Shown here piece by piece: positions 41,162 through 50,516 of a DNA stretch of 64,000 nucleotides (position 1 is the stretch's first letter; the number at the start of each line of letters is the position of its first letter). The DNA is taken from assembly GCF_008923725.1 (NCBI RefSeq), contig NZ_WBPF01000019.1:232649-296648 (forward strand), in the 5' to 3' direction. A program made the position numbers and the translations under genes. Source of the DNA: Bacillus sp. CH140a_4T. Lineage in GTDB: Bacteria; Bacillota; Bacilli; Bacillales; Bacillaceae_G. The notes under the pieces were generated by a model. The model had not been told where the DNA came from, ran no database searches, and was given only the letters and a program-made list of their open reading frames with translations.

Positions 41162-42594
41162 TTCGTATACTCCCTATAAAATAAATTCACAAATCTCTCT
41201 TTTGGATCCGCCTCTTTTTTCTTCTGAAGAAATTCTTCTATACGAGGGTATGCCATCTTTAACTGCTCCTTCGTTGGATAAGAATAGTACGGTAAATAAT
41301 AACTACCATTATGTTTTAAAGTAACATCAATCATTTTCTGAATGACATCTTCTGTTTTCTTTATCTCACTCTCTGAGCGGCCCTGGTTAATTAAAAGAAC
41401 CAGCGCAAACATATCATCTTTCGCATAGGATAAAACTGCATTTTCATTCTTTTCCACATAACGAATCGTAATATTGAGCAAATTAAACTCTTCTTCACTT
41501 AATACGTTACGTAAATCATCTATGTATTCCGTGAAGAAATCTATAGGCACAAAGTATTCTTGTAACACTTCTGTTCTATTCGGATTTTCATATTCCATAA
41601 AGGCACTATCTGACCTCATAACATTATTTCGCGTCTCATACTTTCCATCTGTACGTTCAAAATAACTTCTTTGTATATCCCAAAATGTATCCTTTCCCCA
41701 ATCACTATAGCGTGATAAACCGAGTAAAAATTTTGGCGCAGCTATAATATTTTCTTCTTTTAATTCACTATACTCTTCCCTCATATTTTGATTTTGTGCC
41801 AATGTATAATCTGTCACATACATCTCTTTTAAAAATGAATTGGGAGCAACAGAAATACGAGCTAAGTGCATACGAACATTTTCATCTTTTTTCACTTTTT
41901 CTTTGAAATAAGACGTGTATTCTTTATAATCTATCATTCTCGTGTGCGTTTCATATAATTCATCATCTGTTAACTTTAAGGTCACATCTAAAATGACACC
42001 AAATAACCCATAACCGCCAATGACATAGGAAAATAAACCGGCATTCTCTTCTCTACTTACATTGCGTACAGCGCCATCTGCCATTAGTAGTCGAAATGAT
42101 TCGACTGTATCAATCAATGCTTCATGACGAATATCACGCCCATGTACATTTACACTTAATGAACCACCCACAGTAAAAATATTTTGAGATTGCATCACTT
42201 GAACTGCAAGACCATATGGATTAATTTTCTTTTGAATGTCATTCCATGTAACACCACTTTGCACCCTAATCCTCTTCTTCTCCGGATCAAATTCTAATAT
42301 TTTATTATACCCTTTCATATCAAGCATCGTACCATTCGGATAATACGTCTGTCCTCCTTGGCTATGTTGCATACCTGCAATGGAAATTTTCTCTCCAGAA
42401 GTATTTGCATCTTTCACTAACTGTTTTAATGATTTTTCATCCTCAGCATTTTCAACACGTTTAATTTTCGTTGGAAGCAACTTTCCCACATCGCTCATAA
42501 TAGGATGATCTAGTTGCTCCTTGTATGTATATATAGACGTCGCAAGTAACACTGTATACGCTACAATGACAACTACTATCTTTCTTTTTTTCAA
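41158..42594 (-). CDS. FAD-binding (PCMH/VAO-type) oxidoreductase, membrane-anchored
   Basis: About 478 residues from a TTG at 42594 directly behind GAGGAGAG; an ATG at 42630 would add 12 basic residues. An N-terminal helix (IVVVIVAYTVLLATSIYTY) anchors it. The FAD-binding PCMH domain has ISIAGMQHSQGGQTYYPNGT, IRVQSGVTWNDIQK and FTVGGSLSVNVHGRD, as in the VAO/sugar-lactone oxidase family. Substrate unknown. Coupled to the half-size MFS gene, which may move the substrate or product. Confidence 0.85.
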   Translation of the reverse strand: MKKRKIVVVIVAYTVLLATSIYTYKEQLDHPIMSDVGKLLPTKIKRVENAEDEKSLKQLVKDANTSGEKISIAGMQHSQGGQTYYPNGTMLDMKGYNKILEFDPEKKRIRVQSGVTWNDIQKKINPYGLAVQVMQSQNIFTVGGSLSVNVHGRDIRHEALIDTVESFRLLMADGAVRNVSREENAGLFSYVIGGYGLFGVILDVTLKLTDDELYETHTRMIDYKEYTSYFKEKVKKDENVRMHLARISVAPNSFLKEMYVTDYTLAQNQNMREEYSELKEENIIAAPKFLLGLSRYSDWGKDTFWDIQRSYFERTDGKYETRNNVMRSDSAFMEYENPNRTEVLQEYFVPIDFFTEYIDDLRNVLSEEEFNLLNITIRYVEKNENAVLSYAKDDMFALVLLINQGRSESEIKKTEDVIQKMIDVTLKHNGSYYLPYYSYPTKEQLKMAYPRIEEFLQKKKEADPKERFVNLFYREYTK

Positions 42595-42665
42595 ATGACA
42601 CTCTCCTCTTCTATAATTCTTTCTCTTCATATTGTACCTATTTTCTTAAGAAGAAAGTATGAATA

Positions 42666-42703
42666 AAAAAGAGAGAAACCTTATTTTAGGCCCCTCTCTC
42701 ATC
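42666..42703 (-). terminator. terminator after the frameshifted lipoprotein gene
   Basis: Minus strand GAGAGGGGCCT pairs with AGGTTTCTCTC (G-T pairs included), followed by six T. Confidence 0.75.
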
Positions 42704-42710
42704 AAAACTA

Positions 42711-43464
42711 TCATTTTGCTGCTGGCAATTGTATCGGGTCAAACTTTTCATACGACGTATATTTTGCGTTTGTAATAATGTGTGCTTTATCCTTGCCATT
42801 ACTACTCATAATCATGTCTATCTTTGCTGATTCATATTTAAAATCTTTTGTAATGATATACTTCTTCTATCTTCGCATTTTGTGCTTGTAACATTTTCTT
42901 CTGCGTTTCATCCATGCTAGTTAACATACTTTCTGTTTCTTGCCCTTTTAATGTAAATTTCAGTTTATATTTATCCCCGCTTTTCTCCATCTTCATTTTA
43001 TCTAAAACTACTGCTGGTACTTCTAAATTATCTATAATATCTTGAGTTGCTTTCATTCCACCAGCGTTTAACTGCTCCTCTGGTACGGTTATAACTTCTC
43101 CTGTATTAGGGTTTTTCACCTCTCCCGCAACTTTACCATCCACAGCATACACTACAACATCTGTACCAGAAATATTCATTTCAGAACGAGAATTCTTTTT
43201 CTTTGGCTCTAATTGCATCTTAGCCTTTAGTATATTCATCTCTGTTCCTTCAGCTTTTATCTCTACATCATATGTCATCGTTACATGTTCTTCATTTTTA
43301 AAAGCGTCATTCGTTTTCTTGAAAACATCCTTCGCTGCTAATTCTTTTTCTTTCTGCACAGCTTCTTTTTTCGGTTCATCAGTCTTTGTTGTTTTCTCAT
43401 TACTACACCCTGCACCTAGACTGATTGCAAACACTAAACTTGAAATAAAAATAAATTTTTTCAT
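42711..43464 (-). pseudogene. DUF6612-like lipoprotein with C-terminal frameshift
   Basis: The frame from 43464 encodes a lipoprotein (lipobox LGAGCS, LolA-like core with MTYDVEIKAEGTEMNI and VPAVVLDKMKMEKSGDKYKL) but stops at 42838 after 208 residues. The neighbouring frame continues the protein without a break: IITKDFKYESAKIDMIMSS … TSYEKFDPIQLPAAK, ending at 42711 just before a terminator. Loss of two bases in GTATAT(AT)C near 42850 explains the shift. The last roughly 46 residues are thus lost and replaced by HYKRF. The core may still fold, so partial function is possible. Confidence 0.75.
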
Positions 43465-43609
43465 AATGTCGCCCCCTTTCCCAAAATAATATCACCTCTT
43501 TTCCTATGAAATCTATATAATTTTTAATCTTTATTCGCTATATAGCGACATGTTTGATAAAGATTTTAAATATGATGTAAATAACAACAACTCATTTCAG
43601 GAGGTCATT

Positions 43610-44518
43610 ATGAAGGCGATCATTTGCACACAGTATGGACCACCGAACGTTCTCCAGCTTCAAAATATAGAGAAACCTACTCCAAAAAAGAATGAAGTAT
43701 TAGTTAAAATTCACGCAACAAGTGTAACAACTGGAGATTGTAGAATGCGCGGCTTTAATAGCCCCCTTTTATTTTGGATTCCTATGCGGATTATATTAGG
43801 TTTTAAAAAACCAAGAAAACCTATACTCGGCGTGGAGCTAGCTGGTGAAATCGAAGAAATAGGAACAGATGTAACTCAATTTGAAAAAGGAGACCAAGTT
43901 TTTGCATTAACAGAGCTTAATGTCGGTGGTTATGCCGAATACACATGCGTACATGAAAGTGGATTAATAACATTAAAACCTACCAATGTGACGTATGAAG
44001 AAGCTGCCGTTATTCCTTTTGGTGGAACTTCAGCATTGCATTTCCTGAGAAAGGGCCGTATAAAAAAAGGGCAACAAGTACTTATATATGGCGCATCTGG
44101 TTCAGTAGGAACAGCTGCTGTACAACTTGCTAAATATTTCGGTGCGACCGTTACGGCTGTTTGTAGTAATTCAAATTTCGAACTCGTTCAATCTTTAGGA
44201 GCTGATAAAGTAATTGATTATACGAAAGAAGATTTTACTAAGCGGTGCGAGCGCTACGATATTATATTTGATGCAGTTGGGAAGTATAAAAAATCCCTTT
44301 GTACAAATACATTAACACCCAATGGTAAATATGTATCTGTTAATGGAATGATGGCAAAGGTAAGTAAAAACGATATGATTCTATTAAAGAAACTAGTCGA
44401 AACGGAAAAACTAAAGCCCGTTATTGATAGAACTTACCGATTAGAAGAAATTGCTGAAGCTCATATATATGTGGAAAAGGGACATAAGAAGGGGAATGTT
44501 TCGATTACCTTAAAATAA
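43610..44518 (+). CDS. zinc-independent medium-chain dehydrogenase / quinone oxidoreductase
   Basis: A 302-residue NAD(P)-dependent oxidoreductase of the MDR superfamily, starting MKAIICTQYGPPNVL behind AGGAGG; an upstream in-frame ATG at 43550 is not used. The N-terminal GroES-like half has GVELAGEIEEIG; the Rossmann half has VLIYGASGSVGTAAVQLAKYFGA. The zinc ligands of classical alcohol dehydrogenases are missing, as in quinone reductases. Monocistronic. Substrate unknown. Confidence 0.88.
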   Translation: MKAIICTQYGPPNVLQLQNIEKPTPKKNEVLVKIHATSVTTGDCRMRGFNSPLLFWIPMRIILGFKKPRKPILGVELAGEIEEIGTDVTQFEKGDQVFALTELNVGGYAEYTCVHESGLITLKPTNVTYEEAAVIPFGGTSALHFLRKGRIKKGQQVLIYGASGSVGTAAVQLAKYFGATVTAVCSNSNFELVQSLGADKVIDYTKEDFTKRCERYDIIFDAVGKYKKSLCTNTLTPNGKYVSVNGMMAKVSKNDMILLKKLVETEKLKPVIDRTYRLEEIAEAHIYVEKGHKKGNVSITLK

Positions 44519-44538
44519 AATATATTCAGAAAATAACA

Positions 44539-44567
44539 TTGACAATTCTTTTTGTAAGATTTACTAT
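44539..44567 (+). promoter_or_regulatory. sigma-A promoter of metQNP
   Basis: TTGACA, 17 bases, TACTAT, about 35 bases before the S-box. Confidence 0.75.
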
Positions 44568-44600
44568 TAGTACCATATTAAAAAACTACATACACATACT

Positions 44601-44770
44601 CTTATCAAGAGTGGCGGAGGGACTGGCCCGATGATGCCCGGCAACCGAGCTTATGACGTATAAGCTAAGGTGCTAATTCCTGCAAAACGAGTTTTCGTTT
44701 TGGCAGATAAGAGAGGATCCTATTTTGTCTATTCGGCACCTCTCTTATGTTTGAGAGGTGCTTTTTATTT
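44601..44770 (+). ncRNA. SAM-I riboswitch (S-box) 3
   Basis: CTTATCAAGAGTGGCGGAGG, GACTGGCCCGATGATGCCCG, GCAACC, AGGTGCTAATTCCTGC and CAGATAAGAG make the S-box core. The terminator GCACCTCTCTTA / GAGAGGTGC with TTTTTATTT follows (44735-44769). Controls metQNP, a standard S-box target. Confidence 0.95.
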
Positions 44771-44798
44771 TGGAACGTATATGAAGGGGGTACTATAG

Positions 44799-45611
44799 AT
44801 GAAAAAAGTATTATTGAGCATTGTAAGTGGAGCGGTATTATTGTTAGGTGCATGTGGTGCTAATTCCGATAAAGAGGTAAAAGCATTAGATGAGAAAAAG
44901 ATTACTGTCGGCGTAACGGGTGGACCGCATGAACAAATTTTTGAAAAGGTGAAAGAAGTGGCAGCGAAAGACGGTCTCGAGATTGATGTAAAAGTATTTA
45001 ATGATTATGTAGCACCAAACGTATCCCTAGATGAAAAAAGTCTCGATGTAAATAGCTATCAAACGAAATCATATTTAGACGTATTTAAAGCGGAACGTAA
45101 TATGAAATTAACGGAAGTATTTTCAACTGTAACATTCCCTATGGGCGTATATTCTAAAGACATAAAGGATGTAAAAGACTTAAAAGAGGGCGATGCGATT
45201 GCTGTGCCAAATGATCCAACGAATGAACTTCGAGCTTTAAAGCTATTTGAAAAAGCAGGAGTTTTAAAAGTAGATCCAAAGGCGACAGAAAAAGCGACTG
45301 CGAAAGATGTCATTGAAAATCCAAAAAATTTAAAGATTGTTGAATTAGAGGCATCTCAATTACCGACACAACTAAGTGAAGTGAAAGCAGCTGCAATTAA
45401 TACAAATTTTGCATTAGGTGCAAAATTAAGCCCTGCGAAAGATTCTATCTTCCGTGAAGGAAAAGATTCACCATATGTGAACTGGGTTGTTGTTCGTACT
45501 GAAAATAAAGATGATGCTGTTGTAAATAAATTAAAGAAAGCTTATCAATCTAAAGAAGTAAAAGAATTTATCGAGAAAAAATTTGATGGTTCTGTTTTAC
45601 CGTCTTGGTAG
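44799..45611 (+). CDS. metQ: methionine ABC transporter substrate-binding lipoprotein
   Basis: A 270-residue NlpA/MetQ-family lipoprotein (lipobox LLGACG). ITVGVTGGPHEQIFEKVKEV, YVAPNVSLDEKSLDVNSYQT and AVPNDPTNELRALKLFEKAG are family hallmarks; it binds methionine outside the cell. First gene of the S-box-controlled operon; start behind AAGGGGGT. Unlike the common MetN-I-Q order, the binding protein is first here. Confidence 0.94.
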   Translation: MKKVLLSIVSGAVLLLGACGANSDKEVKALDEKKITVGVTGGPHEQIFEKVKEVAAKDGLEIDVKVFNDYVAPNVSLDEKSLDVNSYQTKSYLDVFKAERNMKLTEVFSTVTFPMGVYSKDIKDVKDLKEGDAIAVPNDPTNELRALKLFEKAGVLKVDPKATEKATAKDVIENPKNLKIVELEASQLPTQLSEVKAAAINTNFALGAKLSPAKDSIFREGKDSPYVNWVVVRTENKDDAVVNKLKKAYQSKEVKEFIEKKFDGSVLPSW

Positions 45612-45623
45612 GAGCTGAGGATA

Positions 45624-46664
45624 ATGATTGAATTAAAAAATGTATCCAAAGTATTTACAACAAAACAAGGGAATGTAGAAGCACTTAGGTCTACTTCCCT
45701 TCAAGTAAAAAAGGGCGAAGTATTTGGAATCATTGGATATAGTGGCGCTGGTAAAAGTACATTAATTCGATGTGTAAATTTATTAGAAAAACCAACGACA
45801 GGAAATATCATTGTAAACGGCCAAGACTTAACAACTTTATCAGCAAAAGAACTAGCAAAATCGAGACAAAAAATCGGGATGATTTTTCAAGGATTCAATT
45901 TGCTTAAAACCGTGACAGTTTATGAAAATATCGCATTACCTTTACGCCTATCTGGTCTTCCAAAAAATGAAATTGAAAAAAGGGTAGAAAAGTATTTACG
46001 CATTGTCGATCTTTTCAATCGAAAAGATGCCTATCCGAGTGAACTTTCTGGTGGTCAGAAACAACGTGTTGCCATTGCACGTGCACTATCACATGAACCA
46101 GAAGTGTTATTAAGTGACGAAGCAACGAGCGCTTTAGACCCAGAAACAACGGAATCTATTCTTGATCTATTATTAAAGATTAACGAAGAAATCGGGATCA
46201 CAATTTTATTAATTACACATGAAATGAATGTCATCCAGCGTATATGTGACCGAGTTGCTGTTATGGAACATGGAGCAGTAGTCGAAAGCGGGACTGTGAA
46301 GGATATCTTCACAAACCCACAACATGTAACAACGAAGAAATTTGTAAATAGTGCATTTGCAGCGAAGATTCCAGAAGACGTACAGAAAGAGCTACAAAGA
46401 ACCGGAGAAATCGTAACACTTTCATTTATAGGAAACTCTTCTGGCGAACCAGCGTTAGCTATCGCTACAAAACGTTTTCAAGTGTATCCGAATATTTTAT
46501 CCGGTAATATTACACAGTTAAAACATGAAGCATATGGGAAACTGATCATTCATATGCAAGGTGAAAAAACTGAAGTAGCCCGCGCTTTATCATTTTTACA
46601 AGAGCAAGGGATCATCGTAGAAGGAGGTAGAACAGATCATGGGAAACAAGTCCTTTTTGGATGA
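45624..46664 (+). CDS. metN: methionine ABC transporter ATPase
   Basis: A 346-residue ATPase: Walker A GYSGAGKST, signature LSGGQKQR, Walker B VLLSDEATSALD, H-loop THEMNV. After residue 260 comes the NIL regulatory domain typical of MetN, which senses internal methionine and inhibits transport. Start behind GGAGCTGAGG, 12 bases after metQ. Confidence 0.95.
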   Translation: MIELKNVSKVFTTKQGNVEALRSTSLQVKKGEVFGIIGYSGAGKSTLIRCVNLLEKPTTGNIIVNGQDLTTLSAKELAKSRQKIGMIFQGFNLLKTVTVYENIALPLRLSGLPKNEIEKRVEKYLRIVDLFNRKDAYPSELSGGQKQRVAIARALSHEPEVLLSDEATSALDPETTESILDLLLKINEEIGITILLITHEMNVIQRICDRVAVMEHGAVVESGTVKDIFTNPQHVTTKKFVNSAFAAKIPEDVQKELQRTGEIVTLSFIGNSSGEPALAIATKRFQVYPNILSGNITQLKHEAYGKLIIHMQGEKTEVARALSFLQEQGIIVEGGRTDHGKQVLFG

Positions 46665-47307
46665 ATGGGGTAAAGTCATATGGGAAGCAACCATTCAAAC
46701 ATTTCAAATGACATCTATTTCACTATTCATCTCTATCCTTATTGCGCTACCACTTGGTGTCACACTTGTTTTAACGAGACCTGGTGGACAGCACGAAAAT
46801 AAAATCATTTATCCAATTCTTAATACAATTATTAATATCATTCGCTCTCTTCCATTTATCATTCTATTATTCTTCATTTTACCTTTTACAAAGTTTCTAA
46901 TGGGAACATCCATTGGCGTGCAAGGTGTTATCGTACCGCTTGTCGTATTCACAGCTCCTTATATCGCACGATTAATGGAGACAGCTTTATTAGAAGTGGA
47001 TCGTGGTGTTATTGAAGCTTACCAAGCAATGGGAGTTTCTACTATAAAAATTATTTGGCACGTTATGGTGAAAGAAGCTCGTCCCTCCCTTGTACTTGGC
47101 TTAACAATTGCAACAATTGGCCTAATTGGTGCAACAGCAATGGCTGGACTTGTAGGTGCTGGCGGTCTTGGTGATTTAGCATATCGATTCGGACACTTAC
47201 GCTACGAACCTGAAGTCATGTATGCAACCGTCTTTATTTTAATTATCCTCGTTCAAGGGCTACAGTCTTTAGGCAACGGTGTTGCACGAAGGTTGAAGAA
47301 AGATTAA
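46639..47307 (+). CDS. metP: methionine ABC transporter permease
   Basis: A 222-residue MetI-type permease with five membrane helices and the docking loop EAYQAMGVSTIKIIWHVMVKEA. The start overlaps the last 26 bases of metN and follows AGAAGGAGG. Completes the methionine importer. A bidirectional terminator follows. Confidence 0.94.
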   Translation: MGNKSFLDEWGKVIWEATIQTFQMTSISLFISILIALPLGVTLVLTRPGGQHENKIIYPILNTIINIIRSLPFIILLFFILPFTKFLMGTSIGVQGVIVPLVVFTAPYIARLMETALLEVDRGVIEAYQAMGVSTIKIIWHVMVKEARPSLVLGLTIATIGLIGATAMAGLVGAGGLGDLAYRFGHLRYEPEVMYATVFILIILVQGLQSLGNGVARRLKKD

Positions 47308-47346
47308 AAAAGAAGGTATCTCACCAGGGTGAGATACCTTCTTTTT
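47305..47346. terminator. bidirectional terminator of metQNP and the SDR gene
   Basis: AAAAAGAAGGTATCTCACC pairs with GGTGAGATACCTTCTTTTT. Confidence 0.95.
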
Positions 47347-48121
47347 ACCTTTTAAATCCACCTTCAGAATGAATAACTTGTCCCGTAATCCACTCTGCTT
47401 CTTCACTTACTAAAAACTTAATGAGTCTTGCTGCATCCTTTGGCTCACCAATTCTACCAAAAGGAAACATCGGCTTTAATCCTTGCTTTATCTCCTCGGT
47501 CATCCATCCTGTACTAGTTGGACCTGGATTAATTGCATTCACTGTTATTCCTAGATGAGCTACCTCAGCTGACAAAGTACTCGTAAGAGCATCAATAGCT
47601 CCCTTCGTTGTTGCATACGCTAATTCTCCTGCCATAGGTCCTTTAAATTGTCCCGACGTCATATTCACAATTCTACCACCAGATTTCTTATCAAACCCTT
47701 GGGCAAATTGACTACTTAACAACGTAGTCGCACGAACATTTACCATGTAATGCTTATCTAATTCTTCAGCAGTCAAATTAGAGAAATCATTATTCTTAGA
47801 ATACGCTGCATTATTAATTAATATATGAGGGTACCCTAATTGTTCAGTAACTTTATTTATAAGCTCTTTCGGTGCATCACTCTGAGTTAAATCTAACTCC
47901 AAACTCGATACTTTCACACCGCTTTTTAGTAACTCTTCTTTTAATTGTATTTGTTCACTTTGATCAACGCCCCACGGCATCTCTTTATCGTACGCTGTCC
48001 AATACGTAAAAAATATGTCGTATCCTGCTTCAGCTAATTCTTTACAAATCGCTGCACCTATACCATCTAGACGACTTACACCTGTAACAACTGCTATTTT
48101 ATTTTTTAATTGATTCATCAT
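47345..48121 (-). CDS. short-chain dehydrogenase/reductase
   Basis: About 258 residues from an ATG at 48121 behind GGAGGGG; an upstream in-frame ATG at 48148 is less likely. Rossmann start VVTGVSRLDGIGAAICKELA, NNAA at strand 4, Ser in MTSGQ, and YATTK as the catalytic Tyr-Lys pair. C-terminal ITGQVIHSEGGF is a typical SDR ending. It carries a loop after the second strand (WTAYDKEMPWGVDQSEQIQL) seen in Bacillus SDRs of unknown substrate. Monocistronic. Confidence 0.88.
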   Translation of the reverse strand: MMNQLKNKIAVVTGVSRLDGIGAAICKELAEAGYDIFFTYWTAYDKEMPWGVDQSEQIQLKEELLKSGVKVSSLELDLTQSDAPKELINKVTEQLGYPHILINNAAYSKNNDFSNLTAEELDKHYMVNVRATTLLSSQFAQGFDKKSGGRIVNMTSGQFKGPMAGELAYATTKGAIDALTSTLSAEVAHLGITVNAINPGPTSTGWMTEEIKQGLKPMFPFGRIGEPKDAARLIKFLVSEEAEWITGQVIHSEGGFKR

Positions 48122-48582
48122 ATACCCCTCCAGGTTTAAAGGACGCATACTTTATATAAGAGATATGAATTTCCCTACACATTATCCTTACAAAAGGGAT
48201 GTACAAGCCAAATATGCAGTCCTTGAATGATTTACAGATAACTAAATAAACCCTCACTTATGAGAGAAAAATTTATCTATCTAGTTTCTAATCATTACAA
48301 GCTCATCCACATATTAAGTCCTTGTCCCCTTTCCATATATCTCTATTTCTATCATACCAATATGATGAAATATTTCAAATGATAAAAAAATAAAAGTCAA
48401 TATTCCATGCCGACCTTCTACTAATTTTAATATATTACAATAACTAAATAATTAAAATAATCCGAAAAAAGCTGGTAAATACTGGCTCTATTTTTTATAA
48501 TAAAATGTGGGACTAATGTGGGAGTTGTAAACGGTCTGATTATACAGACTCAACTAGTTGTAAACAAATAGGGGGAAGAAAC
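48122..48582 (+). other. long intergenic region with promoter and GTTGTAAAC repeats
   Basis: No coding frame with a ribosome binding site was seen here. A TATAAT (48496-48501) precedes the DUF5068 gene. Downstream of it the 9-mer GTTGTAAAC occurs twice (48524-48532 and 48557-48565) with a small inverted repeat GTCTG/CAGAC between. The repeats sit in the transcript leader and may bind a regulator. The rest is A/T-rich with no recognised element. Confidence 0.4.
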
Positions 48583-49884
48583 ATGTCAAAAAAATTACTT
48601 TCTTTATTTTCTACAGTAATCGTAGCAGCGTTTGTAATGACCGGCTGTGGTCAAAGCGATACGACAAATAAAGAACAAAAAGAAAATACAACAAAAGAAA
48701 GCAACGCAGAAAAAACGGATACAACGAAAGAAAATAAACCTGAAGAAAAAAAATCCGAAGATAAAAAAACTGCAGAGAAAAAGCCTGAAAATACAGCTAC
48801 TAGCTCAAGTGATTACTCTAAGCTGATTTCCTATATGGAAAAAGAAACAGGTGGTAAAACAAAAGTCCTTTTTGAAAATAAGGAACCACAAGTTTATAAA
48901 GGTGAGGATGTTTCAGTATCAATGAACAGTTATACATTAGTTGAATTAAATGGATTCCATACAAACTTCGACATTCCGTTTAATCGTCAAACAGAGGGCG
49001 GAGTTATTCTTGTGAACTACAGCGTAAAAAATAGTTCAGCTAAAGATATTTATTATATGCCAGCATTGGACATGTCATTTACTGGTGCGCAGAAAACATA
49101 TAGTAACTATAAAGACTTAATTCCAAAAGAAGACCAGCTCCCAACTAAGCTTGCTCCAATGAATGATTACTTAGTAAAAGCAGGAGAAACTATTTCTGGT
49201 TATATCGCTTATCCATTCGGAAAAGATGATTTAGCGAAAATTTCAAGTCTCTCAACAGTCTCCGTCACAGTCCCAACTGCACAAGCGAATAAAGGAAAGT
49301 TTGATGCTCCAATCGGAAGCCCTGGAAGCTTTTCATTAAGTTTAAACAAACAAGGTGCTGAAAAAGTTGCAACAAATAACACTTTCTACCAAGATAAAGC
49401 TACAGCTAATAACATGGGCGATAAAAAAATGTTAAAAGAGAAATCAAGTATTAATAACAGCCAAGAATTAGGCGCTGTTAACATTACATTAGACGGATAC
49501 CAATTTACTCAATTCACACCAAATTCCGTCGAAGCTCCACGCTTTGCAAATTTCAAAAATGGAATTGTTCTATTAACAGTGAAATTCAAGCTTGATAACA
49601 AAGATACTCAAGACGTTTCATTATCTCCTATAAGCTCTACCTTAAGAGTGAATGATGGTACACAATATACGATTAATGAAGGTATGCTACTAAATTACGA
49701 CTATAATGCTGCAGTTAAAACTGGAACATCTGGAGAGTTACTACAAGTCTATATATTAGATCAAGAGCAGTATGAAAAGATTTGGAAAGACAAAAGCTTT
49801 GAGATTGAGTTAGGACCTATGAGAAATAAAGAAGCTAAAGATATTTCACAAGGTAAAAAAGCTAAATTTGCATTACCGAAATAG
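48583..49884 (+). CDS. DUF5068 lipoprotein
   Basis: A 433-residue lipoprotein (lipobox VMTGCG) with a long low-complexity Lys/Glu/Thr linker (residues 25-75). Two similar domains of about 160 residues follow; each has strands such as VSVSMNSYTLVELNGF and VNITLDGYQFTQF and 'ILVNYSV/LLTVKF' cores like DUF4352/DUF5068 immunoglobulin-like folds. Located outside the cell. It lies upstream of a sigma/anti-sigma pair but has its own terminator. Function unknown. Confidence 0.8.
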   Translation: MSKKLLSLFSTVIVAAFVMTGCGQSDTTNKEQKENTTKESNAEKTDTTKENKPEEKKSEDKKTAEKKPENTATSSSDYSKLISYMEKETGGKTKVLFENKEPQVYKGEDVSVSMNSYTLVELNGFHTNFDIPFNRQTEGGVILVNYSVKNSSAKDIYYMPALDMSFTGAQKTYSNYKDLIPKEDQLPTKLAPMNDYLVKAGETISGYIAYPFGKDDLAKISSLSTVSVTVPTAQANKGKFDAPIGSPGSFSLSLNKQGAEKVATNNTFYQDKATANNMGDKKMLKEKSSINNSQELGAVNITLDGYQFTQFTPNSVEAPRFANFKNGIVLLTVKFKLDNKDTQDVSLSPISSTLRVNDGTQYTINEGMLLNYDYNAAVKTGTSGELLQVYILDQEQYEKIWKDKSFEIELGPMRNKEAKDISQGKKAKFALPK

Positions 49885-49901
49885 ATTACTAAATATATAA
49901 T

Positions 49902-49945
49902 AGAAAAGGCATATAACATAGGATTGTTATATGCCTTTTCTATTT
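49902..49945 (+). terminator. terminator of the DUF5068 gene
   Basis: AGAAAAGGCATATAAC pairs with GTTATATGCCTTTTCT. Confidence 0.9.
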
Positions 49946-50024
49946 GTATAAAGGACAAAATTTTAATTTAAGTGTATACATTTATCATTACCTATCCGTT
50001 GTATAAGTGTAGGGAGGAAAAGTG

Positions 50025-50516
50025 ATGGGAAAAGAAAATATATTGACCTCCTATCTTATCAATTTAGGAGAGGAAGTGTTCAAACTACTACTAGCGAAAG
50101 GGGCTATAAAAGAAGATGCAGAAGACATCATCCAAAATACCTTCTATAAAGTATACACATTGCTAGATGATCTAACCGAGAGCAACATACGTCCATGGTT
50201 TTTCAGAGTCGCATTAAACGAATACATTGACTTGAAGAGAAAAAAGGAGCAACAAAACATCTATTTAACTGAAGAGATTTATTCAAAATTACAATATACA
50301 GACCGAGAACTGGATGCTGTTTTAAATAAAGATGAGATTTTCTATCTATTAAAAGATATAAAACTAGAATATAAAGAAGCCTTCTTTTTAAAGTACTACT
50401 ACAACTTTTCATATGAGGAAATCGCCCTAATACTAGATATTCAAGTAAACAGCGTTAAACAAAAATTACATCGCGCACGTAAAGCCATTCATTCAAAAAT
50501 AGGAGGAAACTGTTAA
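50025..50516 (+). CDS. ECF-type RNA polymerase sigma factor
   Basis: A 163-residue sigma-70 family protein of the extracytoplasmic-function group. Region 2 has AEDIIQNTFYKVYTLLDDL and IRPWFFRVALNEYIDLKRKK. Region 4 has YKEAFFLKYYYNFSYEEIAL and VNSVKQKLHRARKAI. Start ATG (or the GTG one codon upstream) behind GGGAGG. Its stop overlaps the next start by one base, so it is coupled to its likely anti-sigma factor. Confidence 0.9.
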   Translation: MGKENILTSYLINLGEEVFKLLLAKGAIKEDAEDIIQNTFYKVYTLLDDLTESNIRPWFFRVALNEYIDLKRKKEQQNIYLTEEIYSKLQYTDRELDAVLNKDEIFYLLKDIKLEYKEAFFLKYYYNFSYEEIALILDIQVNSVKQKLHRARKAIHSKIGGNC

